This document shows, piece after piece, positions 16,469 to 25,217 of a stretch of DNA of 64,000 nucleotides. The notes below the pieces were generated by a model. That model worked only from the letters and a program-made list of their open reading frames with translations. It made no database searches and was not told the DNA's origin. The translations under genes were made by a program, and so were the position numbers. This DNA is from Clostridium minihomine (lineage in GTDB: Bacteria; Bacillota; Clostridia; Oscillospirales; Acutalibacteraceae), in NCBI RefSeq assembly GCF_900240385.1, contig NZ_OEQH01000005.1:186001-250000 (forward strand), given 5' to 3'. The stretch's first letter is position 1, and every line of letters begins with the position of its first letter.

Positions 16469-16497
16469 ATGTTATCAGTAAAACCACACAATGTCAA
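16469..16497 (-). promoter_or_regulatory. Leftward early (Cro-side) promoter
   Basis: On the minus strand TTGACA (16492-16497), exactly 17 bp, then TAACAT (16469-16474). Operator O2 starts at the -35 and O1 lies just after the -10. Confidence 0.85.
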
Positions 16498-16509
16498 CAC
16501 ATATCGTGA
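16497..16509. promoter_or_regulatory. Repressor operator copy O2
   Basis: ACACATATCGTGA, a half-conserved copy of the TCACGNNNCGTGA dyad. It touches the leftward -35 and lies just upstream of the rightward one. Confidence 0.6.
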
Positions 16510-16517
16510 ACTTTTTC

Positions 16518-16546
16518 TTTACAAATATCACGTATTGTGATATTCT
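16518..16546 (+). promoter_or_regulatory. Rightward repressor promoter
   Basis: TTTACA (16518-16523), 17 bp, TATTCT (16541-16546) on the plus strand. Operator O3 fills the spacer, so the repressor would control its own synthesis. Confidence 0.8.
16528..16540. promoter_or_regulatory. Repressor operator copy O3
   Basis: TCACGTATTGTGA, the most symmetric copy, placed within the spacer of the repressor promoter. Confidence 0.75.
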
Positions 16547-16575
16547 AATCTCATAAAGACAGTGGAGGTGCTCGT

Positions 16576-17127
16576 GTGGCTACAGATTTTTCAAATACAC
16601 TAAAACAATTACGAAAGAATAAAGGGCTTACTCAAGCCGAGCTAGCGCAAGAGTTGGGCATGAGTAAGAGTTCTATTAGTATGTATGAAATCGGGGCTAG
16701 AGAGCCTGATTTTGAGACATTAGAAGCATTTGCTGACTATTTTAATGTGGACATGAATTATTTAACTGGCTGGAGTGATGATCCGTACGATTACGAGGGC
16801 GACCCAGACGGATATCTTGCCGAGATTCCAATTGCAATAATGGAACATTTATTAGAAGCGCATAACGGAGATCTGAAAGCTGTTCATAAAGCTTATACTG
16901 CTATGGTAGAAGATGCGAAACAAGATTCTTTGACCCAGAGAATAAAAGCAAAAATAAAAGATTCATTTACTTACAAGGACGAGCCTGAAATTACTTTCGA
17001 TGATTTTACGTATGCACTACATGCCGAATCACAAGATTTGACGGAAGAAAACAAACAGAAATTGCTGGAGATGGCTAAATTGTTTAAATTGAGCCAAGAG
17101 CACATAGAGCACAAAAAGAACGAATGA
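16576..17127 (+). CDS. CI-like phage repressor
   Basis: A 183-residue protein with an N-terminal HTH_3 domain (LKQLRKNKGLTQAELAQELG, then SKSSISMYEIGAREPDFETL) and a charged C-terminal region lacking a LexA-type S24 autoprotease motif. Inactivation is therefore probably by the adjacent ImmA-like peptidase, as in ICEBs1 and related elements, rather than by self-cleavage. The GTG start has GGAGGTG upstream. It is divergent from the Cro-like gene across four operators. Confidence 0.9.
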   Translation: MATDFSNTLKQLRKNKGLTQAELAQELGMSKSSISMYEIGAREPDFETLEAFADYFNVDMNYLTGWSDDPYDYEGDPDGYLAEIPIAIMEHLLEAHNGDLKAVHKAYTAMVEDAKQDSLTQRIKAKIKDSFTYKDEPEITFDDFTYALHAESQDLTEENKQKLLEMAKLFKLSQEHIEHKKNE

Positions 17128-17143
17128 TTTCGGAGGACAAGGC

Positions 17144-17566
17144 ATGGTCGAACTTTCGGCTATTTACAATGATATAGAGGCGCAGGGTATTACAATATTT
17201 ACCCAAGACATAGGTTTTGCGGATGCTGCTACAATAGAATTGAATGGTAAGTATGGTATTTTTTTAGATTTGTCTTGCTTTGAAAGTGTACCGAAGTATA
17301 AAGCGATGCTTGCACATGAACTTGGGCATTGTGCTACTGGCTGCACTCAAAAAGTCAGCAGTCCTTTGGATTTGATTGAAAAGCATGAGTATAAAGCAGA
17401 TAAGTGGGCGATTGAGCAATACATACCGTTTTCGGCTATCAATGAAGCTGTTAATGATGGGTATACAGAGGGATGGCAATTAGCTGAATATTTTGATGTG
17501 CCGGAAACCTTTATTGAAAAAGCATTACTCTATTACTTTTCTGCTAGACAGTTGAAATTAGCATAA
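17144..17566 (+). CDS. ImmA/IrrE-type metallopeptidase
   Basis: A 140-residue peptidase with the zinc site HELGH (about 66) and the third-ligand region HEYKADKWA (about 84). It follows the repressor by 16 bp with a GGAGG site and is surely co-transcribed. In ICEBs1 and related phages ImmA cleaves the immunity repressor upon DNA damage or cell-cell signalling, so it is the likely induction switch here. Confidence 0.9.
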   Translation: MVELSAIYNDIEAQGITIFTQDIGFADAATIELNGKYGIFLDLSCFESVPKYKAMLAHELGHCATGCTQKVSSPLDLIEKHEYKADKWAIEQYIPFSAINEAVNDGYTEGWQLAEYFDVPETFIEKALLYYFSARQLKLA

Positions 17567-17571
17567 AAAAG

Positions 17572-17600
17572 CCCCACCACTACTGCGAATAGTGATGGGG
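17572..17600 (+). repeat. Hairpin element A after the immunity genes
   Basis: CCCCACCACTA / TAGTGATGGGG (one mismatch, 7-nt loop) follows six A residues directly after the peptidase stop. There is no strong T-run after it. A closely similar hairpin is at 29540-29570 in the decayed prophage, again just before a cargo gene. Confidence 0.6.
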
Positions 17601-17682
17601 GTAAGGCGGATAATTCCCGACACAGAAACTCTCCAAAGATATTGTAACATGTTGGAATAATATGTCAATCAGGAGGGATAGG

Positions 17683-18543
17683 ATGATTTGTTCAAATTGT
17701 GGTACTGAAATTCAGAGCGGAAAATTTTGTTCCGAGTGCGGTGCACCGGTTATTCAAGCGGAACCCCAACTGCCGAATCAGTTTAGGGCAGTCGATACTT
17801 CGACTAAACTTGGAGCTGAAAAGTATTATAAAAAAGATGAAAAGATTGTAAATTTAGCCTTGTCCCGCGAGGCAGTGACCGACTCGGAAGATATTGTATT
17901 GCATGCCGGGAAATATTTTTCTAATGTTGATAACTATTTTATATTTGTTTGTGTAAATGAATTGGTTTTCTGCAAATTAAACGAAAAGAAACCGGAGAAC
18001 GACATAGTTGCCCGATTCAGTTATACAGATAGCCGGATTGCGGATTTTTACAACCCAAAGAATTATAAGTTTAATATTTCAGAAGAAGATGTAGGCTTTA
18101 ATCCCAAAAAAGTTATTGCGTATATTCCCACGCTCCAAGTCGTTTATGATGAAGTTCAAAGATTGTGCGGAAAAGATTATGCTTTTCCTGTAACCGAGCT
18201 GAAACAGCCAGAAAAATCATTTTGGCAGAAAATAAGTGAAGAAAGCCGCGAATTGAATAGACAACGCGAAATGACACCGCCGCCAATAAAACCCAAACAG
18301 CTATCAAAAAAAGAGCGTATCAAGGAGAACAAAACTAACGGTATAGCTTGCTGCCCGAAATGTGCGTCAACCTCTTTGAGCGCCAACAAGAAAGGTTTTG
18401 GAATTGGTAAAGCTGTCGTAGGCGCGGGTGCAGGGATATTTACCGCTGGCGCAGCCGGTCTAATTGGTTTGACGGCGGGTAACGCCGGTGCTAAAAAAGT
18501 AATAATCACCTGCCTTAACTGTGGGCATCAGTGGAAACCTTAA
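17683..18543 (+). CDS. Zinc-ribbon cargo protein between immunity and integrase genes
   Basis: A 286-residue protein opening with a double zinc ribbon (MICSNCGTEIQSGKFCSECG). A middle domain of about 120 residues has unknown function. The C-terminus carries another ribbon (CCPKC ... CLNCGHQW) that encloses a glycine/alanine-rich hydrophobic hairpin (about 235-265), which may insert in a membrane. The ATG at 17683 has AGGAGGGATAGG upstream, so I rejected an ATG seven codons earlier. Its position suggests lysogenic-conversion cargo. Function not known. Confidence 0.7.
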   Translation: MICSNCGTEIQSGKFCSECGAPVIQAEPQLPNQFRAVDTSTKLGAEKYYKKDEKIVNLALSREAVTDSEDIVLHAGKYFSNVDNYFIFVCVNELVFCKLNEKKPENDIVARFSYTDSRIADFYNPKNYKFNISEEDVGFNPKKVIAYIPTLQVVYDEVQRLCGKDYAFPVTELKQPEKSFWQKISEESRELNRQREMTPPPIKPKQLSKKERIKENKTNGIACCPKCASTSLSANKKGFGIGKAVVGAGAGIFTAGAAGLIGLTAGNAGAKKVIITCLNCGHQWKP

Positions 18544-18557
18544 TTTAAATAAAAAAA

Positions 18558-18617
18558 GCCGCGCTACCCTGTTGGCGCAGGATAGCGCGGCCACCATCAA
18601 CCAAGGGCTGACAGTAC
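18558..18617 (+). repeat. Structured element B before the integrase
   Basis: A perfect 9-bp stem GCCGCGCTA / TAGCGCGGC (18558-18591) is followed by a box reading CACCATCAACC and then GCTGACAGTAC (18592-18617). The same hairpin-plus-box arrangement recurs at 30243-30302 in front of the decayed integrase. Confidence 0.6.
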
Positions 18618-18667
18618 GATAAACGCAATAATATTGTACCAAATCAGCCCGGAATAATCAATATCCC

Positions 18668-18688
18668 GGGCATTTTTATGCCCTTTTT
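18668..18688 (+). terminator. Rho-independent terminator before the integrase
   Basis: GGGCAT-TTTT-ATGCCC followed by TTTTT. It ends transcription of the cargo gene 14 bp before the integrase start. Confidence 0.7.
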
Positions 18689-18701
18689 AGGAGGATTTTA
18701 C

Positions 18702-19745
18702 GTGGCAAAGGCTAAAAAACTGCCCAGTGGCAGTTGGAGGGCATTGGCATACATCGGAAAAGACAAGGATGGCAAACGAAAGTATAAGTCGTTTACGGCC
18801 TCCACTCGAAAAGAAGCGGAGTTTCAGGCCGCAGAATACGTATTGTCGAACAACAGCGGCCAAAGCACAATTGATATAACGGTGGGGGAGGCAATCAATC
18901 GTTATATTAGCAGCAAAGAAAATGTATTATCTCCGTCCACAGTACGAGAGTATAAATTAGAGAGAAAACTTTTTCTGCAAGATATAATGAGTGTGAAAAT
19001 ACAATTATTGACTCAAGAGCAGGTCCAGCTTGCGGTCAACTCGGACGCTGCGAAACATGCTCCCAAAACAGTAAGAAATGCTCATGGACTGTTGGTTGCT
19101 GCTATGAAGATGTTCGTACCAGAAACCAATTTTCATACAAGCTTACCTCAAAAGATTAAATCCAATTTTTACATACCAAGCGATACTGTGATAGAAAACA
19201 TTAGAGATAAAATAAAAGAGCTACCAATAGAAATTCCCTTTTTGTTATCCTCCCAATGTGGTTTGCGACCTAGCGAAATCAGTGCGCTGAATATTAATTG
19301 CGTTTCTGAAACAAATATAGAAATTACACAGGCGAGGGTAAGAGGGGAGAAAGGGACGACTTTAAAACCGCCCAAAACTTTTTCAGGGTATAGAAGTATC
19401 CCTGCTCCAGAAGCACTTATCGCGCTGCTTAAAGAGAGAGCCACAGAAGACGGGCGAGTGTGCAGTATGTCTGCCAGCCAAATAAGTGATGTTTGGACAG
19501 ATTTCTTAAAAAAGGAGAACATAGCGCATTTTAGATTTTATGCGTTGAGGCATTACTTTGCCTCTAAAGCACTATTATTGGGCATACCTCAGAAATATAT
19601 CGCAGAGATTATGGGACACTCGTCATTAGATATGCTAAATAAGGTGTACCAGCATACTTTTCCTTCTGCAATGAGTGAGTTTCAAGAGCTGTTAAGAAAG
19701 AGAACGGCGGCGTTTATGCAACATGAAATGCAACACGAAAAATAA
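18702..19745 (+). CDS. int: Phage tyrosine recombinase (integrase)
   Basis: About 347 residues with an AP2-like N-terminal arm-binding domain, a SAM-like core-binding domain (VGEAINRYISSKE), and a catalytic domain. Catalytic residues visible are R in CGLRPSEIS, H-x-x-R region RFYALRHYFAS, H in IMGHSSLDML, and nucleophile Y in KVYQHTF. I chose GTG at 18702, with AGGAGG seven bases upstream, instead of an ATG eight codons earlier. The tRNA 3' end lies 40 bp after its stop, so it integrates the phage at that site. Confidence 0.93.
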   Translation: MAKAKKLPSGSWRALAYIGKDKDGKRKYKSFTASTRKEAEFQAAEYVLSNNSGQSTIDITVGEAINRYISSKENVLSPSTVREYKLERKLFLQDIMSVKIQLLTQEQVQLAVNSDAAKHAPKTVRNAHGLLVAAMKMFVPETNFHTSLPQKIKSNFYIPSDTVIENIRDKIKELPIEIPFLLSSQCGLRPSEISALNINCVSETNIEITQARVRGEKGTTLKPPKTFSGYRSIPAPEALIALLKERATEDGRVCSMSASQISDVWTDFLKKENIAHFRFYALRHYFASKALLLGIPQKYIAEIMGHSSLDMLNKVYQHTFPSAMSEFQELLRKRTAAFMQHEMQHEK

Positions 19746-19784
19746 AGAGTGGCTTATTATATGGATTTTTAAGGTATTTAGGAT

Positions 19785-19810
19785 AGGTTCAAGTCCTGTC
19801 ATCCGCACCA
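19785..19810 (+). other. Prophage attachment site in a tRNA 3' end
   Basis: AGGTTCAAGTCC and the following TGTCATCCGCACCA form the T-loop, acceptor strand (CATCCGC) and encoded ACCA of a tRNA. The rest of the tRNA is absent here, so this is the phage-proximal end of a disrupted or duplicated att core. The intact tRNA should lie beyond the left edge at the other prophage end. The acceptor sequence and T-arm resemble tRNA-Leu of Clostridia. Confidence 0.8.
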
Positions 19811-19817
19811 AAGAAAA

Positions 19818-19846
19818 GACCGTCGATTTATGTCGACGGTCTTTTG
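19818..19846. terminator. tRNA/BclA-gene bidirectional terminator
   Basis: GACCGTCGA-TTTATG-TCGACGGTC with TTTT on the plus side and AAAA (T-run for the minus strand) on the other. It is duplicated at 30901-30929 after the degenerate tRNA end. Confidence 0.85.
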
Positions 19847-19908
19847 CTATGGTATGGATTTATGCGGCAGTGCCAAGGATAAACAATTGAAAGAACCCGC
19901 CTAACCGG

Positions 19909-20703
19909 CTAGCACACCTTGGTTAATACCATGCTCGCCTGATAAACAGCATTCATAACGGTAACTGCACCCGAAGAAGTATTGTGCAATGTTATAATAT
20001 CACCCGGTTGCGCTTCAAAAAGCGCGTTTCCAACTATCTGTCCTGTCGTATTAGGCGACTCTCCCCTGAATTGATAGTTCCCTGTATTCAAATCAAAACT
20101 TATGTCGACGCCTACGGTTACGCCCGTGACCCCAATCCACCAGTTTGCGCTGTACAGACCCGGTTCGTTAATAACGAACCCATACTGTATCGCGTCGAAG
20201 CTAACGCCTCCGCTGGTTATTCTGAGAAAGTCAAACGGAACGGCGAGTGCGGGCGGCAGGCTGCCCCCACTCATCTGCGTAAGCATCACCTGTCCGCCCG
20301 TTGCAATGGCCGACTCATTAATTTCCACGATCGTCATGGCAGCTTTAACAGGCACAATGGCAGAGAGGTAAAAGTCGGATGCGTCATTGACAAGCGACAA
20401 GGTGCTTGCTTCGTCTGCGGTAACAATCGAGCAGCCGACCACCTCGCCTGTTTTGATGGGCGACGCGCCAATTTTCGGCTCGCCTCCGTCAATTTTTAAT
20501 GCAAAATGCGCCCCCGTAGTGGAAACGGATGATTGTGTCGTTGTCCACCAGTTTATTAAATATTTCCCAGAAGAATGGAATGTTACCAATCCGGTTGCAT
20601 CGTCATATGAAATGTTGCTATCGCTCAGTGCAATATTGTCAAACAACACATTGTCATTGGAAGCAACTACTCCCGTCGCAATGCGTTCCACATATAAAGC
20701 CAT
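19909..20703 (-). CDS. BclA-C/C1q-like surface (exosporium-type) protein
   Basis: A 264-residue protein made of two tandem beta-rich modules of about 125 residues. Each has the pattern of BclA/C1q-like domains (YLINWWTTTQSSV in module 1, LYSANWWIGVTGV in module 2). No signal peptide is visible, as is usual for spore-coat or exosporium proteins made in the mother cell. The ATG at 20703 has a GGGGGG site upstream. An upstream in-frame extension to 20766 was rejected. A paralogue with a collagen-like stretch lies at 33709-34788. Confidence 0.65.
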   Translation of the reverse strand: MALYVERIATGVVASNDNVLFDNIALSDSNISYDDATGLVTFHSSGKYLINWWTTTQSSVSTTGAHFALKIDGGEPKIGASPIKTGEVVGCSIVTADEASTLSLVNDASDFYLSAIVPVKAAMTIVEINESAIATGGQVMLTQMSGGSLPPALAVPFDFLRITSGGVSFDAIQYGFVINEPGLYSANWWIGVTGVTVGVDISFDLNTGNYQFRGESPNTTGQIVGNALFEAQPGDIITLHNTSSGAVTVMNAVYQASMVLTKVC

Positions 20704-20860
20704 AATGTCCCCCCCATTAGAATGCTTATATTTTCCGAAGCTGATCAAAAACCAAAATTCATTCATATACTCTAGCGGTTTTGTGCAATTTTATTGTGCT
20801 TTTATCTGAATAGTCCACTTATTCGTTTTATGCTGTCAAATCAAATTTATTGCAGAAAAG

Positions 20861-21150
20861 TGGATTGGCAATATTGATCTGCGCGCAAGTTTGAGCAATA
20901 TTTGTAAGATACTGGATACGGATGCTTATGATTATGCCTTAAGTAAATTGTTGAATTTTATAAATAACGTTACGTTGACTTGGCAGAGAAACCAAAATGG
21001 TATTTACATGACCTTAGACCGATTGCTATGTCTTTGCTTTCAAATCCTAATGCTAAATCAAATATTAAAGAATTAGCGAAACTATATGAAGATAATAATG
21101 CTTATGCCCATAAATATGCTCTTAAAGAAGATGGAGAGCAAGAAACGTGA
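20861..21150 (+). pseudogene. Frameshifted gene fragment of unknown family
   Basis: One frame reads WIGNIDLRASLSNICKILD on to about 20965, then a neighbouring frame continues with KPKWYLHDLRPIAMSLLSN and LAKLYEDNNAYAHKYALKE to a stop at 21148. The two parts look like one protein broken by a frameshift, with no proper start. Composition is AT-rich. I do not recognise the family. Confidence 0.4.
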
Positions 21151-21234
21151 AAACTACTCATTTGAAAGTCTGTAAACCATTGATATAGCCGTTTTTTCCC
21201 AAGTCCCATAATTCCACTCGGACCAAACGCACAT

Positions 21235-21284
21235 AACCCGAACATTCACTTTATTGGTGAAGCGTTCGGGTTTGTGTTTTTATT
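21235..21284 (+). terminator. Rho-independent terminator
   Basis: AACCCGAAC / GTTCGGGTT with a nested ATTCAC/GGTGAA stem, followed by TGTGTTTTTATT on the plus strand. It follows the broken gene. Confidence 0.75.
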
Positions 21285-21297
21285 GAGCTAACATAAA

Positions 21298-21329
21298 ACG
21301 AGGGATAGCCTGTTACAGGTATCCCTCGT
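21298..21329 (+). terminator. Second hairpin, possible terminator
   Basis: Perfect 10-bp stem ACGAGGGATA / TATCCCTCGT with a 12-nt loop, followed by TTGCTATTTG. The T-run is weak. Confidence 0.45.
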
Positions 21330-21348
21330 TTGCTATTTGACGGACAAA

Positions 21349-21496
21349 TTAACCTTGATTTTCTGCTGCTTTTTCTTTTTGTTGCTTCTGCCACGCCTTG
21401 AATTCTGCTTGCTCCTGTTCGCCTCCAAAAAAATCAACAAAGGGCTTCTAACTCGTGTTTAGGAATGGTTGTTCCCTGTTTTTTGGTTTTTGCCAT
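21349..21496 (-). pseudogene. Frameshifted small mobile-element gene
   Basis: The frame begins ATG with AGGAGG upstream (MAKTKKQGTTIPKHELEAL), stops prematurely after about 20 codons, and continues in the next frame as VDFFGGEQEQAEFKAWQKQQ to a stop at 21349. Joined, it gives a protein of about 48 residues resembling small accessory proteins of Clostridia conjugative elements. One base change restores the frame. Confidence 0.55.
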
Positions 21497-22050
21497 TGGG
21501 AACACCTCCTATTGGTATGGATTTTTTGCACTCATCAGTATCGAAAGGTAAATCGCTGGTATCTTTGATTTCCGTCCAACCCTTTAACACTTTTTGGCGT
21601 GGTACAAAATAATGGTAAAAAAGTGTCGGACGAAAAAGTCCTGCATCAATAAAGATGTTTTAGTTTTTAGGATTTGCCGCAGGGTTTTGAACTACGGCTT
21701 TTCTCTTGTTCTAAACCCTGTCTATAAAGTTGGAATAGACATCAACTTGTTGGGTTGGGTATAGTTTTTCTTCTTTTACGGCTCGGAGCGCTCATGCACC
21801 ACTATCTTCTTTACAAACTTTCGCACCATTTCAGGTTACACCTGAAATGGTGCGAAAGGCACACTCGTTCTTGTGCTGAATAGAGCTGTTTTAAACTGAG
21901 GCATAAAGGTCAAGCCGAAATTGTGACAAAACCCGATTCTTATGGTATTCTAAAAATAATATTTCCTGTTCTGCCCGTACTTGAATGAAAAAACTGTTAC
22001 CGAGTAGGACACCGGCATCTGGTTTTTATAACTTGAATAGGAGTTTTTAT
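21497..22050. other. Intergenic region with a perfect inverted repeat
   Basis: No gene is convincing in this stretch. A perfect 18-bp inverted repeat with a 3-nt spacer (arms 21819-21836 and 21840-21857, TTTCGCACCATTTCAGGT) lies about 190 bp before the Sel1-repeat gene. It lacks a T-run. An extended -10-like TATGGTATTCT is at about 21940-21950 on the plus strand. Confidence 0.5.
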
Positions 22051-24966
22051 ATGATAGACAAAAGCACAAACCCGCCGAATGAGAAAACGTCAAATAACGG
22101 TTCCGAAATATTATTTCTGAATCCCCAGCTGATTACCGAAGCGGCAATCGCTATAAAGCAGCGGAAAGCAAATTTTCAGGAGCTGCTCGAACGCGCCAAC
22201 GGCAGCGACTTGCAGGCACAGCACGAGTTGGCGCTTTGTTACTACACGGGCGACGGTACAGAAAAAGACTGTGAGCAGGCCGTTTTCTGGTTTGCCCATG
22301 CCGCAGAGCAGGGGCACGTGATTGCGCAATACGCTCTCGGCGTCTGCTATGAAAACGGCTTTGGCGTGGAGCAAGACGATGAAAAGGCCGCGAAGTGGTA
22401 TCAGGAATCGGCGGAGCAGGACTATCCCCGGGCGCAGTGTGCATACGGCTTGTTTTTCGAGCTTGGGCAAGGTGTGGAGATGGATAAAGAGCAGGCGGCG
22501 CACCTCTACCGCCTATCGGCGGAACAGGGGTATGCTCCTGCACAATGTAACTTGGGCTTTTTCTATTACCGCGGCATTGCCGTAGAACAAAATGAAAAGG
22601 AAGCCATCTTTTGGTTGTTTAAGGCGGCAGAGCAGAAATATCCCCGTGCACAATTTTTGCTGGGAGAATGCTATGATTATGGCTATGACGTGGACAAAGA
22701 AACCGGCAAAGCGATAGAGCTCTACCGGCTTGCCGCCGAGGGAGGTTCTGCTTCGGCTCAAAGCAGACTGGGGCTTCTTTATTTGCGCGGGGAAGGGTTG
22801 GAACAAAGCGATGAGCAGGCATTTTTATGGTTTTCCAAGGGCGCTGAACAGGAGGAGCCTTCTGCACAGTGCCTTTTAGGCGAGTGCTATGAATTTGGTT
22901 ACGGTGTGGATGAAGATTTTAGCAGAGCGTCGGAGCTGTACCGACAGGCCGCCGTGCAGGGATATGTGCCTGCCCAGTGCAATCTGGGCTATTTGTATTA
23001 TCGCGGTATCGGTGTGGAGGAAAATAGTGAAGAGGCCATTAAATGGTTTTCTTTGGCTGCAGAGCGCGGTCATCCCCGCGCGCAGTGCCTTTTGGGAGAA
23101 TGCCGGCTGAACGGTTACGGTGTGGAGAATGACCCCGTAAAGGCAACGGAAGATTTCCGCTGTGCGGCAGAGCAGAGCTATCCGCAGGCGCAGTATAATC
23201 TGGGCTGGTGCTTTGAAAACGGCGTCGGCATCGAACAAGACCCTGCCAAAGCGTTGGCGCTGTACCGCCTGGCAGCCGAGCAGGGGCATGTTCCCGCTCA
23301 GTGCAATATCGGCGTTTTCTACTACTGCGGAATTGCTGTGGAGGAAAATAACGAAGAAGCTGTCAAATGGTTTTCTTTGGCTGCAGAGCGCGGTCATCCC
23401 CGTGCGCAGTTTTTTCTGGGGGAATGTTTTGAAAATGGCTATTACGTGAAGCAGGATAGTGAAAAGGCATTTGAGCTATACTTTTTGTCTGCCGAACGGG
23501 AGTACGCCCTTGCACAGAACAGGGTTGGTGTTTTTTATTATCATGGAATCGGGGTAGAGCAAGACTATATTGCTGCCACAGGATGGTTTGAACGTGCGGC
23601 TGAGAAGGGAGTCATTCGTGCGCGGCATAGTTTGGGAAAATGCTATGAATTTGGCTGCGGTGTAGAGCAGGATTACGCACAGGCCGCAAAACATTATCAT
23701 ATTTCAGCCGAACAGGGCTATGCGCCGTCTCAGGTAGATTTGGGCGTGTTTTATGAACACGGGCGGGGTGTGGAAAAAAACACAGAAACAGGCTTTCGTT
23801 TTCACATGATGGCGGCAGAACAGGGCTTTGAGATTGGGCAGTGCAATGTGGGTTACTGCTATGAGAATGGGATTGGCGTAGAGCAAAATTACGCCGAAGC
23901 GCTGCGCTGGTATCATCTTGCCGCCGAGCAGGGATATGCTACCGCACAGTATCATCTTGGCCTGTGCCATGAACACGGCATAGGCGTAGAACAAGACTAT
24001 TTAAAAGCGATGGAATGGTTTCAGCTTGCCGCCGAGCAGGGGGATGTGTATTCTCAGCGCAGTATGGGTCGATTTTATGAACAGGGGCTTGGAGTCGAGC
24101 AGGATTACGAGAAAGCGGTCGAATGGTTTTCTCTTGCCGCCCAGCAAGGGGATGACGAGTCTCAGTGTACGCTGGGTGTTTTTTTCAAATATGGGCGGGG
24201 TGTACAGCAGGATTATGAGGAGGCTGTAGGGTGGTATCAACAGGCCGCAGACCAGGGCTGCGCACGGGCGCAGAATCATCTTGCTATCATGTATGAGAGG
24301 GGATTGGGCGTTGATCGCGATTATCAGGAGGCCGCCCGGCTGTACCGCCTTGCCGCCGACAACGGCAATATAAACGCAGTACATAACCTTGCTGTACTTT
24401 ACGATTATGGGCGCGGCATGCCGCAGGATCCGGTCGAGGCGGTTCGCCTGTACCGGATAGCCGCTGAGCGGGGGCAGCCAAGCGCGTTAGCCAATCTCGG
24501 CTATGCCTACGACCACGCGGAGGGCGGGCTGGAAAGAGATGCACAAGAGGCGTTCCGACTTTATCGGCTGGCAGCAGAAAAGGGGAGTGCCGTCGCGCAG
24601 TGTAATTTGGCAAATGGGTATCTGAAAGGAGAGGTAGTGGAACGTGATGCACAAGAGGCTGTTCGGCTGTTTCGACTTTCCGCCGCACAGGGCAATCTGA
24701 CGGCGCTCAATAATTTAGGGGATTGCTATGAAGAGGGCAAGGGGGTAGAACAGGATTTTGCGCAGGCCATGAAGCTTTACCGACAGGCCTTTGATCAGGG
24801 GTATTCGTTTGCGGCCTGCAACATCGGGGGGCTTTATGAAAAGGGGCTGGGTGTTTTAAAGGATCTTGACGAGGCAATTCGTTGGTACCGTTTGGGTGCG
24901 GAGCAGGGCGACGAGGAATGTAAGAAAGATGTTGAGCGCTTATCCGCCGATTTGGGTGCTATATAA
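22051..24966 (+). CDS. Giant Sel1-repeat (TPR-like) protein
   Basis: A 971-residue protein. After about 45 N-terminal residues, it consists almost entirely of roughly 25 Sel1-type repeats of 36 residues (A-A-E-Q-G-x-x-x-A-Q-x-x-L-G-x-x-Y-E-x-G-x-G-V-E-Q-D). It has no signal peptide or membrane segment. Sel1 repeats form alpha-solenoids that bind other proteins. A segment near 23045 recurs 324 bp (three repeats) downstream, showing growth by three-repeat duplication. The ATG at 22051 with AGGAGTTTTTAT was chosen over one 22 codons earlier. Partner unknown. Confidence 0.9.
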   Translation: MIDKSTNPPNEKTSNNGSEILFLNPQLITEAAIAIKQRKANFQELLERANGSDLQAQHELALCYYTGDGTEKDCEQAVFWFAHAAEQGHVIAQYALGVCYENGFGVEQDDEKAAKWYQESAEQDYPRAQCAYGLFFELGQGVEMDKEQAAHLYRLSAEQGYAPAQCNLGFFYYRGIAVEQNEKEAIFWLFKAAEQKYPRAQFLLGECYDYGYDVDKETGKAIELYRLAAEGGSASAQSRLGLLYLRGEGLEQSDEQAFLWFSKGAEQEEPSAQCLLGECYEFGYGVDEDFSRASELYRQAAVQGYVPAQCNLGYLYYRGIGVEENSEEAIKWFSLAAERGHPRAQCLLGECRLNGYGVENDPVKATEDFRCAAEQSYPQAQYNLGWCFENGVGIEQDPAKALALYRLAAEQGHVPAQCNIGVFYYCGIAVEENNEEAVKWFSLAAERGHPRAQFFLGECFENGYYVKQDSEKAFELYFLSAEREYALAQNRVGVFYYHGIGVEQDYIAATGWFERAAEKGVIRARHSLGKCYEFGCGVEQDYAQAAKHYHISAEQGYAPSQVDLGVFYEHGRGVEKNTETGFRFHMMAAEQGFEIGQCNVGYCYENGIGVEQNYAEALRWYHLAAEQGYATAQYHLGLCHEHGIGVEQDYLKAMEWFQLAAEQGDVYSQRSMGRFYEQGLGVEQDYEKAVEWFSLAAQQGDDESQCTLGVFFKYGRGVQQDYEEAVGWYQQAADQGCARAQNHLAIMYERGLGVDRDYQEAARLYRLAADNGNINAVHNLAVLYDYGRGMPQDPVEAVRLYRIAAERGQPSALANLGYAYDHAEGGLERDAQEAFRLYRLAAEKGSAVAQCNLANGYLKGEVVERDAQEAVRLFRLSAAQGNLTALNNLGDCYEEGKGVEQDFAQAMKLYRQAFDQGYSFAACNIGGLYEKGLGVLKDLDEAIRWYRLGAEQGDEECKKDVERLSADLGAI

Positions 24967-25170
24967 AGAAATATGGTATGGGGATTCTGCTGGGGGATTT
25001 TGTTATTTTAAAATACAGAACATCCTATTCTTGGCCGGCAGATAAGGCGAGTTTTGAAATTATCATGTGGTTTTATAATGGCAGATGAATGAAAGCGAAT
25101 GGAAACAACATGAAAGGAAAGATTGTTATTTCCAGTATGGTTACAATATTCCTCTTTTTATGGCATAAAA

Positions 25171-25216
25171 GACCCCTCAACCAAAATTTGCTTCTGGCAG
25201 AGGGGATTCTTTTTTA
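25171..25216. terminator. Bidirectional terminator
   Basis: CCCCTC-aa-CCA pairs with TGG-ca-GAGGGG, with TTCTTTTTTATT to the right. It separates the Sel1 gene from the convergent dockerin fragment. Confidence 0.7.
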
Positions 25217-25217
25217 T

